Positions 1-7,293 are shown, counted from the first letter of the stretch. The stretch is DNA of 7,785 nt from Bacteroidales bacterium (GCA_004552115.1 SFPH01000028.1:1-7785); one strand, 5' to 3'. Numbers and translations are program-made. The notes: generated by a model from the sequence alone, not told the origin.

Positions 1-986
1 GGGATGTCGGGAGAAGGCACCCCTCTTCGGCATATTGTAATGTCGAAAGCGTATGACTTGTTCCGACCGACACCGCGGCTTCCGCCCGTCGGTTCAGGGT
101 CCGGGCTTATCGTTATGGGGTAGTACGTTTTCTCTCCGCCCAGAGTACCCTCTATCACCAGCCTTGTGAACGGGGTCCCGAGACTTTCCTCCTCAGCCTC
201 ATTCGGATAGCAGTAGAGATGTATTCCGGGATGCACTACATTGTCTCCCAGATCCTCTTCAAGGGAAGCCTGCAGCAGCCCGGCCAGGACAGGATCCTTC
301 ATGTCATCTTCGGAAAGCCTGCCGCAATTGACGAACGAGCCACCCGCAGGCCCTTCTCCCGACACAGGATACATGTCCCTGGCATTGGTCAGGTATATTC
401 TCACATCTTCCAGTTTCTGTCCGGCATAAGGCTTTTTGTGAAAATCGCAGCAGATGCTGTTGACGGTGATTTCGGACAATAGCGGCTCCAGCCTTGCCGT
501 GATGCTCCCGTTTCCCGCCCGGACAGACGTGCAGGCCGTCATTACCGGGCTTTCCGGATTCTCGTCGCGGAGATTTGCAGATACTCCGTTCAAGTCGTCA
601 TAGCGCCCTATTGCGCCGGGATCCATGCTGGAACCTGCTATTGCGAACAGAATCTTGTCTCCAGCCCTGGATGAAGCTTCAATATAATCCGAGGGAATGC
701 TGTAGAGCCGCTGATAGGAGTCCAGCAGCCTGAGATTGTCATCATTGAAGAAGAAAATGTCCAGACTTCCGGAATTTCCGACCGCATAACTCTTATGAAC
801 ATTGAATGTCCTGACATTTTCAGTATTTTCGGAAGTCGATTCTTCGCAAGAACAAAAGGCCGGCATAATGATAATAAGCAAGGTGTAGGCCAGAACGGCC
901 GTGTGAAGTGATGTTGTGTCTAGAGACGTTGAATAGGTCAGAATTGCGGGCCGGCCTTTTGTAATATTTCCATTGAACAGTTTCAT
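1..986 (-). CDS. Putative FimB/Mfa2-like fimbrillin-family lipoprotein, C-terminus cut by window edge
   Basis: Open frame of 328 codons from ATG at 986 to the window edge with no stop, so the C-terminus is missing. The N-terminus looks like a lipoprotein signal: basic residues at 2, 10 and 12, a hydrophobic stretch at about 30-44 (AVLAYTLLIII), then FCSC with Cys47 as likely lipidation site, followed by acidic EE. That acidic start resembles surface-export signals of Bacteroidota lipoproteins. The roughly 29-residue n-region before the hydrophobic core is unusually long. The body has phrases I associate with FimB/Mfa2-type anchor or fimbrillin-like proteins: GSLDIFFFNDD (about 72-82), an LLDSYQRLYS segment, TPFTRLVIEG, and a late RNKSYAFDITI-CRRG-SPD stretch typical of the final strands. 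Probably only some tens of residues are lost. The role would be surface pilus anchoring or assembly. Family is recalled from motif memory, not a search; a generic Bacteroidales surface lipoprotein is the alternative. An in-frame stop lies upstream of the ATG, and the gene is preceded by its own promoter. Confidence 0.68.
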   Translation of the reverse strand, partial: MKLFNGNITKGRPAILTYSTSLDTTSLHTAVLAYTLLIIIMPAFCSCEESTSENTENVRTFNVHKSYAVGNSGSLDIFFFNDDNLRLLDSYQRLYSIPSDYIEASSRAGDKILFAIAGSSMDPGAIGRYDDLNGVSANLRDENPESPVMTACTSVRAGNGSITARLEPLLSEITVNSICCDFHKKPYAGQKLEDVRIYLTNARDMYPVSGEGPAGGSFVNCGRLSEDDMKDPVLAGLLQASLEEDLGDNVVHPGIHLYCYPNEAEEESLGTPFTRLVIEGTLGGEKTYYPITISPDPEPTGGSRGVGRNKSYAFDITICRRGVPSPDI

Positions 987-1008
987 ATCGGTTGTGTTTT
1001 GTCGCAGG

Positions 1009-1040
1009 CAAAATTATTCAACCGTTTCCGGAAAAACACC
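1009..1040 (-). promoter_or_regulatory. Predicted Bacteroidota-type promoter of the fimbrillin-like gene
   Basis: Reading the minus strand, TAATTTTG at 1009-1016 matches the Bacteroidota -7 consensus TAnnTTTG exactly. The -33 position 20 bp upstream (1037-1040) reads GGTG, a poor match to TTTG, so the promoter may be weak or need an activator. The -7 box ends 22 nt before the ATG at 986, which implies a short leader and supports that start codon. Two small palindromes overlap the -33/-7 spacer and the -33 element. Confidence 0.55.
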
Positions 1041-1060
1041 AGGGTGTCCGGATTCAACCG
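1016..1060. repeat. Cluster of short repeats and palindromes over the promoter
   Basis: A 9-bp exact direct repeat ATTCAACCG occurs at 1016-1024 and 1052-1060, 36 bp apart start to start. Between the copies lie the perfect palindrome TTTCCGGAAA (1025-1034) and the inverted repeat ACACC-AG-GGTGT (1036-1047). They cover the spacer and -33 position of the predicted promoter, where an operator would sit. The repeats are seen directly; a regulatory role is inferred, and elements this short can arise by chance. Confidence 0.4.
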
Positions 1061-1071
1061 CATGTTTGGAA

Positions 1072-1124
1072 GAATTTTAAATTTTTCCGTATGAATTTTA
1101 AATTTTCCACTGGAATTTTTAACC
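1072..1124. repeat. Three AT-rich direct repeats spaced 20-21 bp apart
   Basis: The unit GAATTTTAAATTTTTCC begins at 1072. GAATTTTAAATTTTCC begins at 1093. A shorter, diverged GAATTTTTAACC begins at 1113. Spacings are 21 and 20 bp, close to two helical turns, so all copies face the same side of the DNA. The array sits between the nqr terminator and the fimbrillin-like promoter, about 30-85 bp upstream of its -33 position. It could be an UP-like element, a bend, or a set of regulator sites (inference). Confidence 0.5.
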
Positions 1125-1133
1125 CTGTTCAAC

Positions 1134-1163
1134 AAAAAAAGTCCGGCGCAATACCGGACTTTT
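1134..1163 (-). terminator. Intrinsic terminator of the nqr operon
   Basis: On the minus strand, AAAAGTCCGG and CCGGACTTTT form a 10-bp stem around a 7-nt loop (1147-1153). The run continues into a seven-T tract at 1134-1140. It lies 28 bp after the nqrF stop codon, where the operon transcript should end. The A-rich opposite side makes some termination in the other direction possible, but no plus-strand gene ends here. Confidence 0.85.
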
Positions 1164-1191
1164 AAATATAAAGCGTAGAAAACTGTCAGTT

Positions 1192-2475
1192 TTAAGCGCC
1201 GAAGTTGTCGTAGAGAATGCTCTCCGGCTGAACTCCGAGGCTGTCAAGCAGGCCTACGACCGCATTGACCATCATTGGAGGGCCGCACATGAAGTACTTG
1301 ATATCCTCAGGAGCGTCGTGGTTCTTCAGATAGGTCTCGTACATCACGTTGTGAACGAAGCCTGCCACGTACTTCACGCCGGCTGCATCAGCTGCAGGAT
1401 CCGGACGGTCGAGGGCGAGATGGAAGTGGAAGTTAGGGAACTCCTTCTCGATCTCGGCATAGTCCTCGAGGTAGAAGGCCTCGACAAGGCTTCTCGCACC
1501 GTAGAAGAAATGAACTTCCTTCTTGGTCTTGAGGGTCTTGAAGAGATGCATGATGTGGCTTCTGAGAGGTGCCATGCCTGCACCTCCACCGACGAATACA
1601 TACTCCTGTGAATCAGGATCGTCCTTAGGAAGGAGGAAGTCTCCGAACGGACCGGAAATCATCACCTTGTCACCCGGATGGCGGGTATAGATGTATGAAG
1701 AGCCGATACCCGGATTTACAGGGAGAAGCTTAGGGCCGAGCTCACGAGGCACGCTCCTGTCGAATGGAGGAGTTGCGATACGCACGTTGAGCTTTATGAT
1801 GTTGCCCTCGGCAGGATAAGAGGCCATTGAGTAAGCCCTCATTGTAGGAACAGGGTTCTCGCACTTGAGGTCGAAGAATCCGTATTTCTCCCACTCCTTC
1901 TTGTACTCAGGGTCAACGTCGATGTCCTTGAAGTCGAATGTGCCGGCAGGAATGTCGATCTGGATATACTCTCCGGACTTGAACTCGAGGTTCTCGCCTT
2001 CAGGAAGCCTTACGGTGAATTCCTTGATGAAGGTTGCCACATTGTGGTTGGAAATGACCTCGCACTCGAGCTTCTTCACGCTGAGTACAGACTCCGGAAT
2101 CTCGATCTTGAGGTCTTCCTTGACCTTCACCTGGCAGCCGAGCCTCCAGTTGTCCTTGATCTGCTTCCTGTTGAAGAAGCCTACCTCGGTAGGGAGGATG
2201 GTTCCGCCACCTTCATTGACCTTGACCTTGCACTGTCCGCAGTTAGCCTTTCCACCGCAGGCGGACGGCAGGAAGATGTTCTGCTCCGCAAGAGTGTTCA
2301 TGAGGTTTCCGCCAGGCTGGACGTCAAGATTGTATTTTCCGTTGTTGATATCGATTTTTACTGCGCCCTTAGGGCTAAGTTTTGCCTTTACCCACAGAAG
2401 CAGCACGGTCAGGATAAGTGTCACAACCGTGATGGCTGCTGCGGCGGCAATGATAGTAAGACTCATTTCATTCAT
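1192..2475 (-). CDS. nqrF: Na+-translocating NADH:quinone reductase subunit F (NADH, FAD and 2Fe-2S subunit)
   Basis: NADH-oxidising entry subunit of Na+-NQR; it passes electrons from NADH via FAD to a 2Fe-2S centre. The 427-residue protein has one N-terminal membrane anchor (about 5-29), then a ferredoxin-like domain with ligands Cys73, Cys79, Cys82 (C-x5-C-x2-C) and Cys114. A ferredoxin-reductase FAD domain follows, with the flavin motif RAYS at 213-216. The NAD-binding domain carries GGGAGMAPLR (296-305) and CGPP (397-400). The C-terminus YDNFGA fits the family's usual aromatic end. Length is slightly above the roughly 407 residues of the Vibrio protein. The ATG at 2475 is chosen because GGGAGG lies at 2483-2488, 7 nt upstream; the in-frame Met at residue 4 is too distant. 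It is the last operon gene, 16 bp after nqrE, followed by a strong terminator. Confidence 0.97.
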   Translation of the reverse strand: MNEMSLTIIAAAAAITVVTLILTVLLLWVKAKLSPKGAVKIDINNGKYNLDVQPGGNLMNTLAEQNIFLPSACGGKANCGQCKVKVNEGGGTILPTEVGFFNRKQIKDNWRLGCQVKVKEDLKIEIPESVLSVKKLECEVISNHNVATFIKEFTVRLPEGENLEFKSGEYIQIDIPAGTFDFKDIDVDPEYKKEWEKYGFFDLKCENPVPTMRAYSMASYPAEGNIIKLNVRIATPPFDRSVPRELGPKLLPVNPGIGSSYIYTRHPGDKVMISGPFGDFLLPKDDPDSQEYVFVGGGAGMAPLRSHIMHLFKTLKTKKEVHFFYGARSLVEAFYLEDYAEIEKEFPNFHFHLALDRPDPAADAAGVKYVAGFVHNVMYETYLKNHDAPEDIKYFMCGPPMMVNAVVGLLDSLGVQPESILYDNFGA

Positions 2476-2482
2476 ATTTCAG

Positions 2483-2488
2483 CCTCCC
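2483..2488 (-). promoter_or_regulatory. Shine-Dalgarno site of nqrF
   Basis: GGGAGG on the minus strand lies 7 nt before the nqrF ATG, inside the 16-bp nqrE-nqrF gap. It decides the start at 2475. Strong Shine-Dalgarno sequences are uncommon in Bacteroidota, and nqrE next door has none. Confidence 0.6.
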
Positions 2489-2491
2489 TGA

Positions 2492-3106
2492 TTAAAGTGA
2501 AATACCCATAAATGTCATGAATGCCATTGCCATAAGGCCGACAGTGATGAATGTGATGCCGATGCCCTTGAGAGCCGCAGGCACATTCGAGTATGACATC
2601 TTCTCCCTGATGGCGGCGAGGGTAACGATGGCAAGGAACCAGCCGAGACCTGAACCGAGCGAGAACACGGCAGCTTCTCCGAGATTGGAGAAATCGCGCT
2701 GCTGCATGAACAGGGAGCCTCCGAGGATTGCGCAGTTCACGGCAATGAGCGGAAGGAAGATACCGAGTTCGGAATAGAGGGCAGGGGAGAATTTCTCCAC
2801 AATCATCTCCACGAGCTGGACGATGGCGGCGATTACCGCAATGAAGGTGATAAGGCTGAGGAAACTCAGGTCAACGCCTGCGAAGGAGTCGCCGAGCCAG
2901 GCAAGGGCGCCCGGGCTGAGGACGAACTTGTTGAGCAGGTAGTTGATCGGAAGAGTCACGAGCAGCACGAAGATAACAGCGACACCCAATCCGGAAGCTG
3001 TCTTTACATTTTTTGATACTGCCAGGTATGAGCACATACCGAGGAAGTATGCAAAAATCATATTGTCAACGAAAATTGACTTTACGAATAAGCTTAAATA
3101 TTCCAT
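2492..3106 (-). CDS. nqrE: Na+-NQR membrane subunit E
   Basis: Integral membrane subunit of Na+-NQR, paired with the homologous NqrD. The 204-residue protein is hydrophobic almost throughout, consistent with the six-helix fold of the NqrD/NqrE/RnfA/RnfE family. Two family cysteines are present: Cys25 in the [10 protein letters not shown] segment and Cys125 in the AVNCAILGG segment. In Vibrio cholerae the matching cysteines of NqrD and NqrE together bind an iron centre buried in the membrane. The segment [19 protein letters not shown] (103-121) is typical of NqrE and separates it from NqrD. The gene follows nqrD by 18 bp and precedes nqrF by 16 bp. No Shine-Dalgarno is visible before the ATG at 3106. 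RnfA is the nearest alternative, ruled out by the complete nqr gene order. Confidence 0.96.
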   Translation of the reverse strand: MEYLSLFVKSIFVDNMIFAYFLGMCSYLAVSKNVKTASGLGVAVIFVLLVTLPINYLLNKFVLSPGALAWLGDSFAGVDLSFLSLITFIAVIAAIVQLVEMIVEKFSPALYSELGIFLPLIAVNCAILGGSLFMQQRDFSNLGEAAVFSLGSGLGWFLAIVTLAAIREKMSYSNVPAALKGIGITFITVGLMAMAFMTFMGISL

Positions 3107-3124
3107 TTCGAATGAGTGTTAATG

Positions 3125-3745
<621 letters not shown>

Positions 3746-3752
3746 AACAGTT

Positions 3753-3758
3753 CCTCCT
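3753..3758 (-). promoter_or_regulatory. Shine-Dalgarno site of nqrD
   Basis: A full AGGAGG on the minus strand sits 7 nt before the nqrD ATG and occupies much of the 15-bp gap after the nqrC stop. It fixes the start at 3745. Such a consensus site is unusual in a phylum that mostly initiates without Shine-Dalgarno pairing; it may raise or couple translation of nqrD (inference). Confidence 0.6.
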
Positions 3759-3760
3759 CA

Positions 3761-4603
3761 TTATTTAGCGGTTGCAAGCGTGTCTGCCGCATTGCAGCAG
3801 AGTGAATCGGCAGGAGCCTCAAGATTCTCCGGAAGGTCCTCGATGAGGCGGCCCTTCGGCTGGATGGCATTGAGATAAGGCTCGTATGCGTCAAGCCAGG
3901 TCTGGATTGCGGCGTTGAGACCGTTGCAGGTCATTGTCGCACCGGTGATTGCGTCGACTGCATTGTCGACACCGGCAGGGGCACCGCCCTTGACAATGCT
4001 GAATGCAGGGGCATCCTCCGAGTAGATCACGGACTTGCCCTCGAACTCAGCCCTGAATGAAGGCTCGTCCTTGATCTTGGCGCCCAGACCCGGAGTCTCG
4101 GACTCGTGGTCGAAATAGACGCCTCTGATCGTCTTGTCCTCGTTTACTGCGATGTAGCCCCAGATAGGGCCCCAGAGACCGGCTCCGTAGCAGGCTGTGA
4201 CAATGACTTTCTGTCCGTCCTTGTCAAATATGACAACCGGGATTGAAACCTTGTCGGTCTGTCCGTTCTTTATGAACTTGTTCTGTGCCTTGAGGGCTCC
4301 TGTGCCCACGATCTCGCAGGACTCGATGTCGAGATTCCTGTCGAGAGTTCCGTCAGCCTTGATGAGGAAAGCCTCCTTCACGGCACTTCTGTAGGCTTCG
4401 AGCACTTTGTCATTGCCCATCGCGTCAAGCTCCGATTTCTCGTAGAACTTGGCTGCGGCAAGCATCTGGCTGATGGTCTCCGCCTTCACGTTGGCATCCT
4501 GTCTCGGAGCGAGAACCTGGGACACGGTAGCGAGGACGGCGGCAACCAGCACTACGACGAGAGTCGTGTAGATGACTGTATAAATATTACCGTTAGTATT
4601 CAT
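3761..4603 (-). CDS. nqrC: Na+-NQR subunit C (covalent FMN carrier) with extended C-terminus
   Basis: NqrC carries a covalently bound FMN in the extracytoplasmic part of Na+-NQR and relays electrons to NqrB. The 280-residue protein has one N-terminal membrane helix (about 9-30) and then an FMN-binding domain. The domain includes the YGAGLWGPIWGY segment (139-150), an ESETPGLGAKI segment (168-177) and the flavinylation motif DAITGATMT, with Thr223 as predicted FMN-ester acceptor for ApbE. The start at 4603 (MNTNGNIYT) is chosen over an in-frame TTG at 4612 because it matches the usual NqrC opening; the gap to nqrB is then 13 bp. Oddity: after the last family helix (near residue 243) there is a tail of nearly 40 residues with a di-cysteine at 269-270, longer than I expect for NqrC. 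Confidence 0.95.
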   Translation of the reverse strand: MNTNGNIYTVIYTTLVVVLVAAVLATVSQVLAPRQDANVKAETISQMLAAAKFYEKSELDAMGNDKVLEAYRSAVKEAFLIKADGTLDRNLDIESCEIVGTGALKAQNKFIKNGQTDKVSIPVVIFDKDGQKVIVTACYGAGLWGPIWGYIAVNEDKTIRGVYFDHESETPGLGAKIKDEPSFRAEFEGKSVIYSEDAPAFSIVKGGAPAGVDNAVDAITGATMTCNGLNAAIQTWLDAYEPYLNAIQPKGRLIEDLPENLEAPADSLCCNAADTLATAK

Positions 4604-4616
4604 AATCAACAATAAG

Positions 4617-5765
4617 TTAAGCTGTTCTGACTCTCTTCATTCTTCTTGAAATCGCAGCCGAGGTGACATAGTGGTCGATGAGCGGAGCGAATGTGTTCAT
4701 AAGAAGGATGGCAAGCATCATTCCTTCTGCATATCCAGGGTTGAAGAGCCTTACCACCACGCAGAGCGCACCGACAAGGAATCCGTAGATCCACTTGCCG
4801 CATTCGGTCTGTGCCGAGGTGACAGGGTCAGTGGCCATGAATACTGTACCGAAGGCGAAACCGCCCATGATCAGCTGATACCAGGCAGGGATGTCGGTAG
4901 CGCCGCAGACATTTCCGAGCCAGCCCACGAGAAGGGCACCGCCTACGGAAGAGATCATGATCTTCCAGCTGGCCACGCCAGTCCAGATGAGGATGACTGC
5001 TCCGATGAGGATGGCGATCACGGATGTCTCGCCTACAGATCCCGGAACGGTACCTGCGAAGAGATCCCATGCGCTGAATCCTGCGTTGTTCACTGCTGCG
5101 AGGCCTTCATTGGCATATGCGAGAGGAGTCGCTCCGGTAACGCCGTCAACCAGGCTTTCGCCGTTCCTGAGGGAAATCCACACCTCTGATCCGGACATCT
5201 TGCTCGGATAGGAGAAGAAGAGGAAAGCCCTGCAGAGGAGAGCCGGGTTGAGGAAGTTCATTCCGGTGCCGCCGAAGACTTCCTTGCCGAAGAGCACTGC
5301 GAATGCCACTGCGATGGCGAGCATCCAGAGCGGAACGTCGACAGGCACGATCAGCGGAATGAGCATTCCGGAAACGAGATATCCCTCGTTGACCTCCTCG
5401 TTGCGGATCTGGGCAGAGGCGAACTCGATGCCGAGACCTACGAGATAAGCCACGATATAGAGAGGGAGCACTTTCAGGAGTCCGTACCAGAAATTGGCGA
5501 AGAGGCCGCTTTCAACTCCGGTAGCGAGGCTGTGCTGATAACCTACGTTCCACATTCCGAAGAGGGCTGCGGGAACGAGGGCGAGCACAACGATAATCAT
5601 TATTCTCTTCAGGTCGACCGCATCCCTTACGTGCGCTCCGGTGCGGGTTACCGTACCCGGAACACGGAGGAAGGTGTCGAATGCGTCGATGGTCGAGTGA
5701 AGAAACCATAACTTGCCGCCCTTCTCGAAAAGGCCCGGCTGTGGTGTTGTATTCTTTTCTTCCAT
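4617..5765 (-). CDS. nqrB: Na+-NQR subunit B (membrane subunit with covalent FMN)
   Basis: Largest membrane subunit of Na+-NQR; it carries a covalent FMN, is linked to the Na+ pathway and to ubiquinone reduction, and anchors NqrA. The 382-residue protein has a hydrophilic N-terminus of about 52 residues and then roughly nine or ten hydrophobic segments. The motif DGVTGATPLA holds the predicted FMN acceptor Thr213 within the S/T-G-A-T signature. Other family landmarks are the conserved EGYLVSGMLIPLIVP region (about 127-141), FGGTGMNFLNPAL (164-176), GGFAFGTVFMATDPVTSAQT (301-320) and NPGYAEGMMLAILLMN (342-357). Length is a little below the roughly 415 of the Vibrio protein. The gene starts 13 bp after nqrA. 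RnfD is the homologue in Rnf complexes; the operon context supports NqrB. Confidence 0.97.
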   Translation of the reverse strand: MEEKNTTPQPGLFEKGGKLWFLHSTIDAFDTFLRVPGTVTRTGAHVRDAVDLKRIMIIVVLALVPAALFGMWNVGYQHSLATGVESGLFANFWYGLLKVLPLYIVAYLVGLGIEFASAQIRNEEVNEGYLVSGMLIPLIVPVDVPLWMLAIAVAFAVLFGKEVFGGTGMNFLNPALLCRAFLFFSYPSKMSGSEVWISLRNGESLVDGVTGATPLAYANEGLAAVNNAGFSAWDLFAGTVPGSVGETSVIAILIGAVILIWTGVASWKIMISSVGGALLVGWLGNVCGATDIPAWYQLIMGGFAFGTVFMATDPVTSAQTECGKWIYGFLVGALCVVVRLFNPGYAEGMMLAILLMNTFAPLIDHYVTSAAISRRMKRVRTA

Positions 5766-5778
5766 AACTTCCTTGTGA

Positions 5779-7137
5779 TTAAGCCATTTCTTTGATCATC
5801 AGGTCAATGCCCTTCTCGATGATGGCCTGGATGTCGTTCTTGGAAGGATCCACGTACTCGCAGAGGGCGAGATCCTCGGGAAGCACCTCGTAGATGCCGA
5901 ACTTCTCCATCTTGTCGATGTCGCCGGCGAGGCAGGCCTTGATGAGATATACAGGGAAAATGTCCATAGGCAGCACCTTGGAATATACGTCGGACATCAC
6001 GAATGCGCGTGGGCCTCCGTTTACATTGGTGTCCATATCGTATGTCTTCTTGGAGCAGAGCCAGGAGAAATAGGTGCGGCTTGAACTGAACTTGCCGAAT
6101 CTGAAAGGCTTGGCCCATCCGAGAAGCTCGCGCTCGGTACCCTCGTGGATGAGGGTCACCTGGTTGTCGAAGAATCCGAGGCTTCCGTCAGGTCCCACAT
6201 TCTTTCCGGTGAGGACGTCGCCGCTTATGAAGCGGATGTCGTTTGCGGAATTGTCGTAGAACTCTGCGATATCCTTCATTGAGATGCCCGGAAGAGCATC
6301 AACGTATGCCGGGTCGATGGCCTTTGGACCGGTTACGGCAACCTTTCTGGCAAGATTGAGCCTGCCGGTGTTGAGAAGCTTTCCGATTGCAGCCAGCAGA
6401 AGAAGTGACACTGTCCATACAGTCTCGCCCTTCATTATAGGGGAAATGTGGCTGATCTGGACGCCTACGTTGCCCGCAGGATGCTTTCCGCTGACAATGT
6501 GCTGGATCACATTCTCGAGCTTGTGGAACGGAGACCCTGAGAAGTTGTCGATGCTGAGGGACACGTGGACTCCGCCCTTGGTGAGCTTGCCGAGAGCATT
6601 CACGGCAGCCTGGACATTGTCGAAATCGTCCTTGAGGGCGAACTCCGGGCTCGCTGCGAGAGGAGCTGTGCTGAAGGCTGAAACAAAAATGGCCTTAGGC
6701 TCGGCGGAAGGATCCGCAACGATGCCGTAAGGTCTCTGCACAAGGCCTGCCCACAGACCGCTCTTGAGGAGAAGCTCCTTCACGTCGTCGGCAGTCATTT
6801 CGGACACCTTGTGTGAACCGAAGTCCACATACTCCTGCTGTCCGTCAGCCTTGATTTTCACTTCAAGCAACTTTCTCTTCTCACCTCTGACTACTTCGGA
6901 AACTGTTCCGCTGACAGGTGAAGTGACAAGAATATCTGGATTCTTCTTGTCTGCCAGAACCGGGGAACCTGCCAGGACCCTATCGCCTTCCTTGACCAGG
7001 AGCCTTGGGGTAAGGCCCTTGAAATCGGTTGGTTTCACGGCGATAACGTCTGGGGACACCGTCTTTCTGGTTTTCTGGACCGCCGCCCCGGAAATCGGGA
7101 TGTTCAGTCCTTGTTTCAAATCGATGTTGTTTGACAT
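5779..7137 (-). CDS. nqrA: Na+-NQR subunit A (cytoplasmic quinone-side subunit)
   Basis: First gene of the operon. NqrA is a soluble subunit that docks on NqrB and is tied to quinone and inhibitor binding. From ATG at 7137 the protein has 452 residues, close to the usual roughly 446. The N-terminus GLNIPISGAAVQ (10-21) is the family opening, followed by a lipoyl-like barrel-sandwich region with LVKEGDRVLAGSPVL (47-61) and SPVSGTVSEV (73-82). Further landmarks are GLW (127-129), QRPYG (134-138), FSTAPLAASPEF (155-166) and HPAGNVGVQISHISPI (219-234). An in-frame ATG at 7164 would add nine residues (MEQLLKVTI) not expected in the family, so 7137 is preferred. No Shine-Dalgarno is evident. A promoter lies about 50 bp upstream, divergent from ridA. 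Confidence 0.96.
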   Translation of the reverse strand: MSNNIDLKQGLNIPISGAAVQKTRKTVSPDVIAVKPTDFKGLTPRLLVKEGDRVLAGSPVLADKKNPDILVTSPVSGTVSEVVRGEKRKLLEVKIKADGQQEYVDFGSHKVSEMTADDVKELLLKSGLWAGLVQRPYGIVADPSAEPKAIFVSAFSTAPLAASPEFALKDDFDNVQAAVNALGKLTKGGVHVSLSIDNFSGSPFHKLENVIQHIVSGKHPAGNVGVQISHISPIMKGETVWTVSLLLLAAIGKLLNTGRLNLARKVAVTGPKAIDPAYVDALPGISMKDIAEFYDNSANDIRFISGDVLTGKNVGPDGSLGFFDNQVTLIHEGTERELLGWAKPFRFGKFSSSRTYFSWLCSKKTYDMDTNVNGGPRAFVMSDVYSKVLPMDIFPVYLIKACLAGDIDKMEKFGIYEVLPEDLALCEYVDPSKNDIQAIIEKGIDLMIKEMA

Positions 7138-7185
7138 TATGGTAACCTTTAATAGTTGTTCCAATGGTTATAAAAAATCCGGCTG

Positions 7186-7217
7186 CGAAGATACTCAATT
7201 TTTTTGATTCAATGAAA
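7186..7217 (-). promoter_or_regulatory. Predicted promoter of the nqrABCDEF operon
   Basis: On the minus strand TATCTTCG (7186-7193) matches the Bacteroidota -7 box TAnnTTTG in all but one defined position. A TTTC (7214-7217) lies 20 bp upstream as an imperfect -33 element (consensus TTTG). An A7 run lies in the spacer. The expected transcript start is a few bases downstream, near 7180, leaving a leader of about 40 nt before nqrA. Both boxes deviate from consensus, which would fit an activator-assisted promoter (inference). Confidence 0.5.
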
Positions 7218-7221
7218 TAAT

Positions 7222-7237
7222 TCTGATGTATATCAGA
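7222..7237. promoter_or_regulatory. Palindrome of FNR/CRP-like form between nqrA and ridA
   Basis: TCTGAT-GTAT-ATCAGA is a perfect 6-bp inverted repeat around a 4-nt centre. Its core TGAT-N4-ATCA is identical to the core of the FNR consensus TTGAT-N4-ATCAA; only the outermost base of each half differs. The centre lies about 45-50 bp upstream of the inferred nqr start and about 65-70 bp upstream of the inferred ridA start. Those distances suit a Crp/Fnr-family activator of nqr or a shared regulator. Binding is inferred, not shown. Confidence 0.4.
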
Positions 7238-7262
7238 CTGCTGCGGACTGTGCGGTTTGCGC

Positions 7263-7293
7263 TTGCAATTATGGCTTGCGTTATGTAACTTTG
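7263..7293 (+). promoter_or_regulatory. Predicted Bacteroidota-type promoter of ridA
   Basis: TAACTTTG at 7286-7293 is an exact TAnnTTTG -7 box, and TTG at 7263-7265 is a -33 core with a 20-bp spacer. This is the best promoter match in the window. The expected start lies a few bases after 7293, so ATG codons at 7257 and 7296 would be outside or at the very edge of the transcript, supporting translation from 7314. The spacer contains an imperfect tandem duplication (7261-7273 and 7274-7285). Confidence 0.7.

Noticed and set aside
219..482. Plus-strand open frame of 87 codons at the left end
   Set aside because: Lies inside the long continuous minus-strand fimbrillin-like frame, which has a lipoprotein signal and promoter.
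820..1011. Minus-strand 63-codon frame overlapping the start of the fimbrillin-like gene
   Set aside because: Needs a TTG start inside the -7 box region and is out of frame with the better-supported coding sequence.
987..1191. Possible invertible (phase-variable) promoter
   Set aside because: Fimbrial-type genes can have one, but I see no pair of long inverted repeats flanking the promoter; only short direct repeats and local palindromes.
1865..2511. Two long plus-strand open frames opposite nqrF (up to 208 codons)
   Set aside because: They are antisense to a clearly conserved gene, resemble no family I know, and have no promoter or neighbour logic; typical shadow frames of GC-biased third positions.
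4604..4612. TTG start for NqrC three codons upstream
   Set aside because: The ATG at 4603 gives the usual MNTN opening and a gap like the others in the operon.
4671..5211. Plus-strand open frames opposite nqrB (106 and 172 codons)
   Set aside because: Antisense to conserved membrane-protein codons; low-complexity, charged composition expected of a reverse-complement shadow.
7138..7164. Upstream ATG giving NqrA nine extra residues
   Set aside because: The extra residues do not match the NqrA N-terminus, while the Met at 7137 leads directly into the conserved opening.
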